A DNA stretch of 64,000 bases from Clostridiales bacterium. Its GTDB lineage: Bacteria > Bacillota > Clostridia > Saccharofermentanales > DTU023. Below the pieces are notes generated by a model. That model was not told the origin of the DNA and made no database searches. It was given only the letters and a program-made list of their open reading frames with translations. A program made the translations under genes and the position numbers. The stretch lies in assembly GCA_004556925.1 (NCBI GenBank), contig SFFI01000006.1, forward strand, positions 1-64,000, written 5' to 3'. Within the stretch, counting starts at the first letter, position 1, and every line of letters starts with the position of its first letter. This document shows positions 54,465 to 63,599 of this stretch, piece after piece.

Positions 54465-56087
54465 ATGACAGACTTTTCCTGGAAGCACTTAAGCCCCGAA
54501 GAAAAAGCCCAGATCAACTCTAAACCCGGCTATAACTACAAGCTCAAGCTGCCTGGCCTCTTGAGCATGGTCGTGGCCATGGCCCTCTTCGTGGCGGAAT
54601 TATTCTTCTTGAATTGGCTGGCTTTTAGGCTGACCGGCCTAGGCCTGGGCATCTTAGGCGGCCTGCAGCTGTTGGCCCTGGGCTTTGCCATCTACCTCTC
54701 GCACAAGGTCAACCGCACGTCTTACACCCTCTTTTGGATCATGATTATTCTCTTCTTCCCCGCCCTAGGCCTGATCCTTTACCTCTTTTGGGGGAATGAA
54801 AACCGCTTTGGCAAGCAGCGCAAGCACTTTGCGGAATGCCAGGCCCGTTTAGCCCCCTGGCGCAAGACCGAAGAAGCCTGCCAAGCAGACCTCGCCACCC
54901 GGTCCCTGGACCTGCCCAGCCAGATCCAGTTACGTTACCTGCTTAATAAGGGTTTCCCTATTTATAAGGATACAAAAATGACCTATGCCCCTACGGGTGA
55001 GGACCAGTTTGACCTCATGTTTCAAGATATTGCCCAGGCCCAAGACTTTATTTTTCTGGAATACTTTATTATTTCCGACGGCTATATTTGGGAACAGACC
55101 GTGGACCTCCTGCTGGAAAAAGCAGATGAAGGCCTAGAAATCCGGCTCTTATATGACGACTTCGGAACCACGGCCCGGGCCGATTCGGCCACCATGGTCA
55201 AACTCAAGGACCATGGGGTCAAGATTATTAACTTTAACCCCGTGGCCCGCTATGCGTCTGGCCTCTACCGCAATTACCGCAACCACCAAAAGGCGGCGAT
55301 TATCGATGGCAAGATTGCCTGGCTGGGCGGGACCAACCTGGCCGATGAATACGCCAATATCCACAAGCGTTTTGGTTACTGGAAGGATACGGCCATCCGC
55401 TTGGAGGGACCGGCCTGCGATTCCATCACGGCAGACTTCCTCTTGATGTGGGAGCACGATAACATCTACCCCTTGGATGAGGATTACAGCCGTTTCTTGC
55501 CCCAGTCAAGAGACCCCCTGTTCTCCCTGCCAGATTCCGGCCTCGTGGTACCCTTTTGGGACGGGCCCTTGGGCCGGGACGACTACCCCGCCTCTGACCT
55601 CATCAGCTCACTCATTTCCACCTCGGAAAAGCGGCTCTACATTTCCACCCCCTACCTGGTACCGGAAACCGACATGATGAACCGGATCATCCAGGCTGCC
55701 CAATCAGGTGTGGAGGTTTTTATCCTCATGCCAGGTATCCCCGATAAAAAGCTAGTCTATAAGGTCAGCCAGTCCAACTACTACCCCCTCCTGAAAGCGG
55801 GCTGCCGCATCTTCCTATATGAACCCGGCTTCCTGCACGCCAAGACCTTCCTGGCAGATGGGAAAAGGGCCCTAGTGGGTTCCATTAACCTGGACTACCG
55901 CAGCCTCTACTTAAATTTTGAAAATGGGGTTTACATTTACCAGGATCCAGTGCTTACGGATATTGAAGCAGATATGCAGGAGATAATAGCCCACAGCAGG
56001 GAGATTGACCTGGCCAGCTGGGAAAAACGCCCCTTCAGGCATAAATTATTAGAATTTATCCTCAAGCCTTTTTCACCCCTCCTCTAA
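54465..56087 (+). CDS. Cardiolipin synthase (phospholipase D family)
   Basis: 540 residues. Two N-terminal membrane helices (about 25-80) precede two HKD motifs: HQKAAIIDGKIAWLGGTNLADEY and HAKTFLADGKRALVGSINLDYRS. It joins phosphatidylglycerols into cardiolipin at the membrane. GAGGGACC precedes the ATG. It ends about 290 bp before dnaA. Confidence 0.97.
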   Translation: MTDFSWKHLSPEEKAQINSKPGYNYKLKLPGLLSMVVAMALFVAELFFLNWLAFRLTGLGLGILGGLQLLALGFAIYLSHKVNRTSYTLFWIMIILFFPALGLILYLFWGNENRFGKQRKHFAECQARLAPWRKTEEACQADLATRSLDLPSQIQLRYLLNKGFPIYKDTKMTYAPTGEDQFDLMFQDIAQAQDFIFLEYFIISDGYIWEQTVDLLLEKADEGLEIRLLYDDFGTTARADSATMVKLKDHGVKIINFNPVARYASGLYRNYRNHQKAAIIDGKIAWLGGTNLADEYANIHKRFGYWKDTAIRLEGPACDSITADFLLMWEHDNIYPLDEDYSRFLPQSRDPLFSLPDSGLVVPFWDGPLGRDDYPASDLISSLISTSEKRLYISTPYLVPETDMMNRIIQAAQSGVEVFILMPGIPDKKLVYKVSQSNYYPLLKAGCRIFLYEPGFLHAKTFLADGKRALVGSINLDYRSLYLNFENGVYIYQDPVLTDIEADMQEIIAHSREIDLASWEKRPFRHKLLEFILKPFSPLL

Positions 56088-56154
56088 AGGCTCAGAATTT
56101 CTCTCTTTTCAACAAAATTTGCAGCAAATCTCCAGGGGAATTTTGGCCGGCTCT

Positions 56155-56277
56155 TTTTCCACAGGACTCCCCTCCCAAATGTTAATTGTGGACCAGGCGG
56201 AAAACTTTGCGCCTGCACCCTTTTGCTAAAGTTATCAACATTTTGTGGATAAGATCTTGCGGCATCCCTGTGGAAAA
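56155..56277. other. oriC, left DnaA-box cluster
   Basis: Between the cardiolipin synthase gene and dnaA: TTTTCCACA (56155-56163), TTATCAACA (56232-56240), TGTGGATAA, the perfect box on the other strand (56244-56252), and TGTGGAAAA (56269-56277). With the cluster after dnaA this forms the usual two-part Bacillota origin. Confidence 0.85.
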
Positions 56278-56387
56278 GTAATGTTAATAAGTCTCAAAAG
56301 CCCTGGTATATGTGGCTTTTTTGCCTTTAATTCACCAGGCCTTTTTGTTAGAATGATGACCTATTCATTGAGAGAAAGTTGGATGAC

Positions 56388-57743
56388 ATGGACATTCAAG
56401 GAGACGCAAAGGCTATCTGGCAGAAGACCTGCCAGGATTATTTGAAGGACGAACTAAGCGAGCTGGCTTTTCAAACCTGGTTTGAGCCCATTATGCCCCA
56501 ACTAGGCCCCGGTAAGACCTTTATTTTAACTGTACCCAACGAGCTCAGCCGGGAAAATGTGGCTAAGTATACCCCACTGATCGAAAATGCGCTGTCACTA
56601 GCCACGTCACAGAAATTTATGCTTTCTGTACAGGTAGAGGCCGAAAACCCCGGTCCCGCCTTAAACGCCCTCTTCAGTAAGGAGGACATCAGTCCAAGCC
56701 CTGAGCGTGGGGCCTCTAAACTCAACCCCGCCTACACCTTCTCCAGCTTTGTAGTCGGGCCCGGCAACAGCTTTGCCCATGCGGCCTGTGTTGCAGTAGC
56801 CTCCATGCACGGCCAGCAGTCCAAAAGCAATTATAACCCCCTCTTTTTATATGGGGGCTCTGGTCTGGGCAAGACCCATCTCATGCAAGCCATTGGCAAC
56901 CACGTCTGCCAGGAATTTCCAGACAAAAAGGTCATGTATGTCCAGTCCGAACAGTTCGTCAATGAATTTATCAAGGTCATTGCTACGAAAAAGTACGATG
57001 CCTTCCGCAGAAAATACCGCATGGTCGATTTGCTCCTCATTGACGACATCCAATTTATTGAAAATAAGGAGCAGATGCAGGAGGAGTTTTTCCACACTTT
57101 CAACAGTCTCTTTGAGGCAGGCAAAAACATTGTCCTGACCTGTGATAAACCCCCCTCGTCCCTGACGACCTTGGAAGACCGCCTGCGGACCCGGATCTCT
57201 TCCGGACTGACGATAGATATTACGCCACCGGACTACGAAACACGGATGGCCATTTTGGACCGTCTGGCCCAGAACCACCAGGTCATCCTGTCTGACGATG
57301 TCATGGACTATATTGCCTCTAATATTGTGTCCAATATTAGGGAGCTTGAAGGCGCCTTTAAGACCCTCATCGCCTTCTCCATGCTGGGCAATCCCCTCAA
57401 TTTAGAAAACACCCGGCTGGCCTTAAAGGACCTAGTCCAGCCCGAAGCCCGGCAGAAGCTGGATGCCCCCCTGGTGATGAACGTCTGCGCTAACTACTTT
57501 AATGTGAGCGTTGATGACCTCAAGTCCAAGCAGAGAAAGCGCGAATTGGTCCAGCCCCGCCACCTGGCCATGTACCTCTGCTACAGCCTAGTAGATATGA
57601 CTTATACAGAGATCGGCGAGGTCTTTGGAGGCCGCAACCACGCTACAGTCATCCACGCTTGCAACAAGATGGAAGAAGAAAAAGAAAGTGACGCTGACTT
57701 GAAACACGCCCTGGAGGAGATTAGTTTGCGCCTAAGGCCTTAG
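56388..57743 (+). CDS. Chromosomal replication initiator DnaA
   Basis: About 451 residues. The N-terminal domain (WQKTCQDYLKDELSELAFQTWF), AAA+ domain (YGGSGLGKTHLMQAIGN, LLIDDIQFIENKEQMQEEFFHTFN) and domain IV DNA-binding signature (GEVFGGRNHATVIHAC) are present. A TTG at 56379 is a possible earlier start by three codons; the ATG at 56388 is taken here and no strong ribosome binding site decides. It opens the cluster dnaA-dnaN-recF-remB-gyrB. The stop codon lies in a perfect 26-bp palindrome. Confidence 0.98.
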   Translation: MDIQGDAKAIWQKTCQDYLKDELSELAFQTWFEPIMPQLGPGKTFILTVPNELSRENVAKYTPLIENALSLATSQKFMLSVQVEAENPGPALNALFSKEDISPSPERGASKLNPAYTFSSFVVGPGNSFAHAACVAVASMHGQQSKSNYNPLFLYGGSGLGKTHLMQAIGNHVCQEFPDKKVMYVQSEQFVNEFIKVIATKKYDAFRRKYRMVDLLLIDDIQFIENKEQMQEEFFHTFNSLFEAGKNIVLTCDKPPSSLTTLEDRLRTRISSGLTIDITPPDYETRMAILDRLAQNHQVILSDDVMDYIASNIVSNIRELEGAFKTLIAFSMLGNPLNLENTRLALKDLVQPEARQKLDAPLVMNVCANYFNVSVDDLKSKQRKRELVQPRHLAMYLCYSLVDMTYTEIGEVFGGRNHATVIHACNKMEEEKESDADLKHALEEISLRLRP

Positions 57744-57750
57744 GCGCAAA
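57725..57750. other. Perfect 26-bp palindrome over the dnaA stop codon
   Basis: TTTGCGCCTAAGG is followed at once by its own reverse complement, with no loop. The TAG stop of dnaA is within it. It borders the right DnaA-box cluster. It could be a binding site for an origin factor or an mRNA-end structure; no T tract follows. Confidence 0.9.
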
Positions 57751-57791
57751 GCCCCTGCAGGCAAGCCTTACACCTGCTTTGTGCAAAGGTC

Positions 57792-57944
57792 TGTGGAAAG
57801 CCTGCGGATAAACTGTTGACCCATTGTGCATAAGATTTGCCCTGTCAATTGTGTGGAAAAGGCCCGGACTTATCCCCAATTTTCCACAGGCTTTTTGACA
57901 GGGGCAAAAACCGTTCAGACCAAGGTCGGACTGACTTATCCACA
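57792..57944. other. oriC, right DnaA-box cluster
   Basis: TGTGGAAAG (57792), TGCGGATAA (57803), TGTGCATAA (57825), TGTGGAAAA (57852), TTATCCCCA (57870), TTTTCCACA (57880) and a perfect TTATCCACA (57936-57944) lie between dnaA and dnaN. The DNA after them (57955-58090) has several AT-rich stretches and may include the unwinding element. Confidence 0.9.
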
Positions 57945-58065
57945 AGATTCACAGGACATAATAAGAAGATGAATAGCCTCCCCCTTTAAGTAAGTAGGCT
58001 GACCCCAGCTCAAGCTGGAACCTTTACAAAAGCACATAAAAGCACATAGGCCCGGTCAAAAAGGC

Positions 58066-58071
58066 TATAAT
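58066..58071 (+). promoter_or_regulatory. Candidate -10 of dnaN
   Basis: TATAAT in AAAGGCTATAATATTG, 86 nt before the dnaN start. No clear -35. Confidence 0.4.
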
Positions 58072-58156
58072 ATTGTAAAGTTTTGGAAACAAAGCTGTAA
58101 CAAAACAAGCCACCATCAAGAGGATTTAGCCATAGCGCAAGATAAGTGAGGATCAT

Positions 58157-59254
58157 ATGCAAGTAATTTGTAGCAGAACCGACTTGAATAACGCCATCTC
58201 CATGGTACAAAGAGCGATTGCAAACCGGTCTACCATGCCCATCCTGGAAGGTATTCTCTTTTCCGCCCAGGATAACTTAACCCTCACCGGCTACGATATG
58301 GAAACCGGGATTGAGGCCAGAGTACCCGCAGAAATCCGAGAAGGCGGCGAAGTCGTTTTCAAATCCAAAATCTTTGGTGACATCGTCCGTAAGCTGCCAG
58401 AAGAAAATGTCTTCATCCAGATCGACGATAAATATAAGGCCACGATAAAAAGTGGCCAAGCCAATTTTGAAATCTTTGCCCAGGCAGGGGATGAATATCC
58501 CAAACTACCGGATGTCGAGGAGAAGCAAAAACTCAACCTGCCCCAGGAACTCTTAAAAGAGATGATTGACCAGACTATTTTTGCGACTTCCAACGACGAA
58601 AGCCGGCCCATCTTAAACGGGATTAAGGTGCGGTCAGAGGCAGGAAAGCTGGAGTTGGTGGCCATAGATGGCTTCCGCCTGGCTGTCAGGTCTGCAGAGA
58701 TCGAGGATAATGATGATATCTTGGACTTTATCGTACCCAGCAAGGCCATGGCCGAGGTAGCCCGGGCCTTGGAGCCGGGCGAAAATATCGCCATCTTCCC
58801 TTCCCACAATCACATTCTCTTTGAAACAGACAAGTTCCGTCTGGTTTCCCGCCTGATTGAGGGGGACTTCCTGGACTATCAAAGGATTATCCCTCCCAGC
58901 TGCAGCAGCCAAATTAAGGTCGTCCCCCAGGAAATGCTCTCGGCTATTGAGCGGGCGGCCCTCCTCATTAATGTAGAGCAGCGCCGTTTCCCTGTGTCGC
59001 TCAAGACTCTATCTTCCAAGGAACTGGAGATTTCTGCAAAAACAGACCTGGGTTCCGTAGAAGAGACCATTGCGGTAGACCTGGAAGGGGATACTATTGA
59101 TATAGACTTTAACCCCAAGTATTTTTTAGATGCCCTCAGCGTGATTGATGAAGAAAAAGTGAACCTGGAATTCTCAGGCCCCTCTGCTCCCTGCCTGATC
59201 AAGCCCCAGGAGGGTGAAGGCTTCCTTTACATGGTTCTGCCCCTGCGCCGTTAA
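58157..59254 (+). CDS. DNA polymerase III sliding clamp (beta subunit)
   Basis: 365 residues, full length, three repeated clamp domains. RPILNGIKVRSEAGKLELVAIDGFRLAVR and the last residues YMVLPLRR are typical. GTGAGG precedes the ATG. It ends 6 bp before recF. Confidence 0.99.
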   Translation: MQVICSRTDLNNAISMVQRAIANRSTMPILEGILFSAQDNLTLTGYDMETGIEARVPAEIREGGEVVFKSKIFGDIVRKLPEENVFIQIDDKYKATIKSGQANFEIFAQAGDEYPKLPDVEEKQKLNLPQELLKEMIDQTIFATSNDESRPILNGIKVRSEAGKLELVAIDGFRLAVRSAEIEDNDDILDFIVPSKAMAEVARALEPGENIAIFPSHNHILFETDKFRLVSRLIEGDFLDYQRIIPPSCSSQIKVVPQEMLSAIERAALLINVEQRRFPVSLKTLSSKELEISAKTDLGSVEETIAVDLEGDTIDIDFNPKYFLDALSVIDEEKVNLEFSGPSAPCLIKPQEGEGFLYMVLPLRR

Positions 59255-59260
59255 CACTCA

Positions 59261-60490
59261 GTGTACGTCAGCCGCCTGCAATTAAAAAATTTCCGGAATT
59301 ATCCGGACCTGGACCTGGAATTTGCCCCCCAGCACAATGTGATCTGGGGGGACAATGCCCAGGGTAAGACGAATATCTTAGAGGCCATTTATCTCATGTC
59401 CTGTGCCCGGTCCCACCGGACGGCCAAGGACAAGGAGCTGATTAACCAGGCTGAGGATTTTTACCAGGTTGACCTGGACTATGTGCGGAAAAATGGGTCG
59501 CACGAGACCTTAGGCCTGCGTTACGAGTCCGAGCTTTTTGGCCAAGCCCAGCTCAATAACTTCCTGGCCCAAGGCGGCCAATGGCAAGGCCCAGAAAGCA
59601 AGGGAAAGGCCAAACGCATTATTTACTACCAAGGCTTGGAATTAGAGCGTTTGCAGGAGCTCTTTGGTCTTTTTTTAGCGGTGATTTTTGCCCCAGAAGA
59701 CCTCATGCTCATTAAGAAGGGCCCAGGAGAACGCCGGCGCTTCTTAGACATTTTGATTTCCCAGCTCTCCCCTAGCTACTTTCGTCAATTGCAAATTTAT
59801 CAAAAATTATTGAAGCAACGCAACCATATTTTGAAGGATATTCGGGATAAGGAAAGAGGACGCCTTGACCCCGAAACCCGTCAGATGCTGCGTTTGAACC
59901 TGGATATCTGGGACCAGCAACTGGCAGAATCCGGTGCTTTTATTGTATGCAAACGACATATAATTTTGGAGGAATTGACTAAAGCGGCCCAGGAGGCCAT
60001 GGTGACCCTCTCTTCTCGCCAGGAAGTCCTGACCTTAAATTATCAAAAGCCCTCGCAACTCGACCCTGCTGCGGGCCAGGAGGCAGTCCAGGCCAGCTTT
60101 CAACAACGCCTGGCCCAGATGCGTGAAGAGGATATCCTGCGTGGTTACACCGCCTATGGCCCCCACCGTGATGATTTAGAGATGGTCTTAAATGGCCTAT
60201 CCGCGCAAAACTATGCTTCACAAGGCCAGCAACGGTCTTTGGTCTTGTCCCTCAAGGTGGCAGAGCTGGCTGTTTTGGAACACCACTGCGAGGAAAAACC
60301 CGTCCTGCTTTTAGACGATGTGATGTCTGAATTAGACCAGGAAAGACGGACTCGGCTCTTTGACCTGGTTTCCGGAAATCAGGTCTTCCTAACCTGCACA
60401 GACCTCCAGCAGGTCCCCCATGATATCTTGACCCAAGACCCTCGAAACCGGATTTTTCAGGTCCAGTCTGGCCGGGTCACCCGGTCCTAA
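59261..60490 (+). CDS. Recombination mediator RecF
   Basis: 409 residues, somewhat longer than the usual ~365. Walker A WGDNAQGKTN, signature-like QGQQRSLVLSLKVAEL and Walker B VLLLDDVMSELDQERR are present. The start is a GTG 6 bp after dnaN with no good ribosome binding site, so it is likely translated by coupling. It loads RecA at gaps. Confidence 0.96.
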   Translation: MYVSRLQLKNFRNYPDLDLEFAPQHNVIWGDNAQGKTNILEAIYLMSCARSHRTAKDKELINQAEDFYQVDLDYVRKNGSHETLGLRYESELFGQAQLNNFLAQGGQWQGPESKGKAKRIIYYQGLELERLQELFGLFLAVIFAPEDLMLIKKGPGERRRFLDILISQLSPSYFRQLQIYQKLLKQRNHILKDIRDKERGRLDPETRQMLRLNLDIWDQQLAESGAFIVCKRHIILEELTKAAQEAMVTLSSRQEVLTLNYQKPSQLDPAAGQEAVQASFQQRLAQMREEDILRGYTAYGPHRDDLEMVLNGLSAQNYASQGQQRSLVLSLKVAELAVLEHHCEEKPVLLLDDVMSELDQERRTRLFDLVSGNQVFLTCTDLQQVPHDILTQDPRNRIFQVQSGRVTRS

Positions 60491-60606
60491 GGCTGCCTAC
60501 TTTTTTGCGCATCTGCCCTAGGACCACTTTCTTGCTTGGCTCACACCTTATATATTAAAATATTACCTTATATTCCTGATATTCCTGCGGCTGTAGGCCC
60601 TGACTA

Positions 60607-60615
60607 TGCTATAAT
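60607..60615 (+). promoter_or_regulatory. Extended -10 promoter before remB
   Basis: TGCTATAAT (extended -10, perfect TATAAT) ends 29 nt before the remB start, with AGGAGGG between. Confidence 0.6.
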
Positions 60616-60644
60616 AAACAGAGTCTTAGGAGGGCTTTTCAGCC

Positions 60645-60923
60645 GTGTACATACACATTGGGCAAGATGTTTCAATCCTCAGCTCTTGGCTGATTGCCGT
60701 CCTAGATTTGGACAGGGCCAGCGCCAACAGCCAGGATTTACAAGACTTCCTTCTCCAAGCTGAAGAAAATAACCGCCTTGAGTGGTTAGGTCCGGAGATC
60801 CCCCGGTCCGTGGTGGTCTGCCTGGACCGGATTTACCTCTCCCCGGTCCGGCCTGAGACCCTCAAAGCCCGTTTTAGCCTGACCTACTACCAGGCTGAGC
60901 TGGACCGGCTAGCGGAAGGTTAA
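60645..60923 (+). CDS. DUF370/RemB-like regulator
   Basis: 92 residues. MYIHIGQDVSILSSWLIAVLDLD matches the DUF370 protein found between recF and gyrB in Bacillus (YaaB/RemB), here with a GTG start behind AGGAGGG. The related RemA is a DNA-binding regulator of biofilm genes; the RemB role is less clear. Position supports the assignment. Confidence 0.9.
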   Translation: MYIHIGQDVSILSSWLIAVLDLDRASANSQDLQDFLLQAEENNRLEWLGPEIPRSVVVCLDRIYLSPVRPETLKARFSLTYYQAELDRLAEG

Positions 60924-61070
60924 AAGCGCATAAAGCACTCAAAGCACACTAAGCACATGCAAGTAGTTGGCAAGCCCATAGGAGTAGCTGAAAAACGAAC
61001 AAAAGCAGACTGAAAACCAACAAAGAGCAGTTAAAAATAATAAAAATATAATACTATTTAAGGATAGACC

Positions 61071-63197
61071 ATGGACAAAGAATATTCTGACAATCTCCAA
61101 GAATTACTACGGCGGGCCGAGGAAGATGCCCAGCAGCGTGAGGATTCTGGCCAAGGAAGCTCAGATGAGGCGGGCCAGCCCTCTGATCCTGATATGCTGA
61201 GCAATCGAGCGGACAACCCCCGGGCTCTGCTGGAAGACTACCATGAGAAGGGTGACTTTAAGGCGATTCTGGCCAACCAGGAAAGCTTTGATACCTCCAA
61301 CTCTTCTTCCTACACAGATTCGGATATTCAAGTCCTCCAGGGCCTGGAAGCCGTTCGTAAACGCCCAGGCATGTATATTGGCGACACCACGCCGCGGGGT
61401 CTCCACCACCTCATCTATGAGATTGTGGCCAACTCTATTGATGAGGCTATGGCTGGTCGGTGTGACCGGATTGAGGTGGATGTCTTTCCCGACCAGTCGG
61501 TCCAAGTATCAGACAATGGGATTGGTATCCCGGTAGGTATCCATCCGACGGAAGGGATTCCCACCGTCGAACTTGTCCACACCCAACTACACGCCGGCGG
61601 TAAATTTGGCGGCGGGGCCTATTCTGTTTCAGGCGGTCTGCACGGTGTAGGTGCCGCTGTAGTCAACGCCCTCTCCGCCTGGATGGAAGTCACCGTCAAC
61701 CGGGATGGCGATAGTCACAAGATCCGCTTTGAACGGGGCAACACCGTAGAGCCCTTAGAGGTTATCGGCCATACCGTCCTCCATGGGACGACCACCCGGT
61801 TCAAGCCAGACCCCGAGATTTTCCCCGATACCCAAGTCGATTTTGAGCGCATGATTACCCGCTACCGGGAAATGGCCTTCCTCAATAAGAACGTGACCAT
61901 TATTCTACGTGACCAGCGGGGCGAAGTCCCGCGGGAGATCGACCTCCACTACGAGGGCGGGATTATCTCCTTTGTGGAATACCTCAACCAGAATAAAACC
62001 GTTCTGCACGAGACGCCGATTTTTATCAGCGGTAAGGATGCAGGGATTTATGCAGAAGTTGCTATGCAGTATAACGACAGTTATAACGAGTCAGTTTATA
62101 CCTACGCCAATGATATTGCCACGATTGAGGGCGGTACCCATTTAACTGGCTTCCGGTCTGCCCTGACCAAGTGCATTAACGACTATGCCCGCAAGAACCA
62201 GCTACTCAAGGACAAGGACCGGAATATTACCGGGGATGACACCCGGGAAGGCTTGGCTGCCATTATCTCTGTTAAGCTGTCTGACCCTCAATTTGAAGGG
62301 CAAACCAAGAGCAAACTGGGTAACTCTGAAGTCCGCACGGTGGTGGAAGCCACTATTAATGACAAGTTGAGCGCCTATTTCGAAGAAAATCCCGGTGTAG
62401 CCCGGATTGTCATTGATAAGTGCATGGCAGCCTCTCGGGCCAGAGAAGCTGCCCGTCGGGCCCGCGACCTCACTCGGCGCAAGTCAGTCTTTGAAAGCAA
62501 CGCCCTGCCTGGGAAATTGGCGGACTGCCAAGAAAACGACCCCACCTGGTGCGAACTCTTTATTGTCGAAGGTGACTCCGCCGGCGGCTCGGCCAAGTCA
62601 GGCCGGGAGCGCAAATACCAGGCTATTCTCCCCCTCTGGGGCAAAATGCTCAACGTTGAGAAGACCAGTCAAGACAAGGTCTACAATAATGACAAGCTCA
62701 TGCCCGTCGTGATGGCCCTGGGAACCGGGCTAGGACCAGACTTCGACTTATCTAAACTCCGCTACGATAAGATTATTATCATGGCCGACGCCGATGTGGA
62801 CGGTTCGCATATTCGAACCCTCCTCCTCACCTTCTTCTTCCGCTTTATGCGGCCCTTGGTAGAAGAAGGCCACGTCTATATCGCCCAAGCCCCCCTGTAC
62901 AAGGTCTACCAAGGTGATAAGGAGTTCTACGCTTATGAAGATGCGGATATTGAAACAATCAAGGCCGAACAGGGTTGGGAAAACCCCAAGCTCCAACGCT
63001 TCAAGGGTCTGGGTGAAATGAACCCCGAGCAACTCTGGGAAACCACGATGAACCCCGAAAAACGCAAACTTCTCCAGGTCAACGTCTCCGACCTGCAAGA
63101 GGCAGACCAAACCTTCTCCCTGCTCATGGGCGACCAGGTCGAACCACGTCGCGATTTCATTCGCGAAAACGCCCAATACGCGATTTTGGATAATTAG
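61071..63197 (+). CDS. DNA gyrase subunit B with N-terminal extension
   Basis: 708 residues. The ATPase domain starts with DIQVLQGLEAVRKRPGMYIG near residue 85; NSIDEA, GGLHGVGAAVVNALS and the Toprim EGDSAGGSAKSGR and DADVDGSH follow. About 80 acidic, Ser/Glu/Asp-rich residues precede the family start, preceded by an AAGGAT site; a start near the family position is not evident. The PLWGKMLNVEKTSQDKVYNNDKL version resembles the GyrB type I associate with Lachnospiraceae relatives. Relaxes or supercoils DNA with GyrA, which is beyond this window. Confidence 0.97.
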   Translation: MDKEYSDNLQELLRRAEEDAQQREDSGQGSSDEAGQPSDPDMLSNRADNPRALLEDYHEKGDFKAILANQESFDTSNSSSYTDSDIQVLQGLEAVRKRPGMYIGDTTPRGLHHLIYEIVANSIDEAMAGRCDRIEVDVFPDQSVQVSDNGIGIPVGIHPTEGIPTVELVHTQLHAGGKFGGGAYSVSGGLHGVGAAVVNALSAWMEVTVNRDGDSHKIRFERGNTVEPLEVIGHTVLHGTTTRFKPDPEIFPDTQVDFERMITRYREMAFLNKNVTIILRDQRGEVPREIDLHYEGGIISFVEYLNQNKTVLHETPIFISGKDAGIYAEVAMQYNDSYNESVYTYANDIATIEGGTHLTGFRSALTKCINDYARKNQLLKDKDRNITGDDTREGLAAIISVKLSDPQFEGQTKSKLGNSEVRTVVEATINDKLSAYFEENPGVARIVIDKCMAASRAREAARRARDLTRRKSVFESNALPGKLADCQENDPTWCELFIVEGDSAGGSAKSGRERKYQAILPLWGKMLNVEKTSQDKVYNNDKLMPVVMALGTGLGPDFDLSKLRYDKIIIMADADVDGSHIRTLLLTFFFRFMRPLVEEGHVYIAQAPLYKVYQGDKEFYAYEDADIETIKAEQGWENPKLQRFKGLGEMNPEQLWETTMNPEKRKLLQVNVSDLQEADQTFSLLMGDQVEPRRDFIRENAQYAILDN

Positions 63198-63359
63198 CTG
63201 TATCAACTGATAACGCAGCTACTACTAGGTCCTGCCAGATACAGCTAGATATCGCTAGATGCAGGTAGATACAATAGGGCCTTACACCGGTTAGTTAGGA
63301 CATTAAAAATATCCTCCTGCCTTTCGAGTCCATTTCAGGTAGAGAGAACCCTGCATAAT
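63198..63359. other. gyrB-parS gap
   Basis: Contains loose CTAGATA/CAGCTAGAT copies (about 63220-63275) and no gene. Confidence 0.4.
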
Positions 63360-63375
63360 TGTTTCACGTGAAACA
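63360..63375. promoter_or_regulatory. parS site 1
   Basis: TGTTTCACGTGAAACA, the perfect palindromic consensus for ParB/Spo0J binding. Confidence 0.97.
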
Positions 63376-63503
63376 TTCTGTTTCTTTCGCTCATCTGCCC
63401 ATTCAGTTCAGTGAATAAGCCATTGCCAACCTGAAGCCTTGTATCTGATGCATCCTCTAGGCGGTTGAGATGAGCGCTATTCAATTCTACTGGGTCAATG
63501 AAA

Positions 63504-63519
63504 TGTTTCACGTGAAACA
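63504..63519. promoter_or_regulatory. parS site 2
   Basis: A second perfect TGTTTCACGTGAAACA, 144 bp from the first, with one more matching base pair on each side. Both lie upstream of the parA gene. Confidence 0.97.
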
Positions 63520-63599
63520 TTTTCATTCTGACTTGAGAAAGCAAACAATCTCCAGCCTACATCTGTTAGACTAAAGACATCACGCGTCAGGAGTACACC

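Noticed and set aside
63335..63544. Small protein with MFHVKH/MFHVKQ repeats
   Set aside because: These peptides are just the parS palindromes read as codons.
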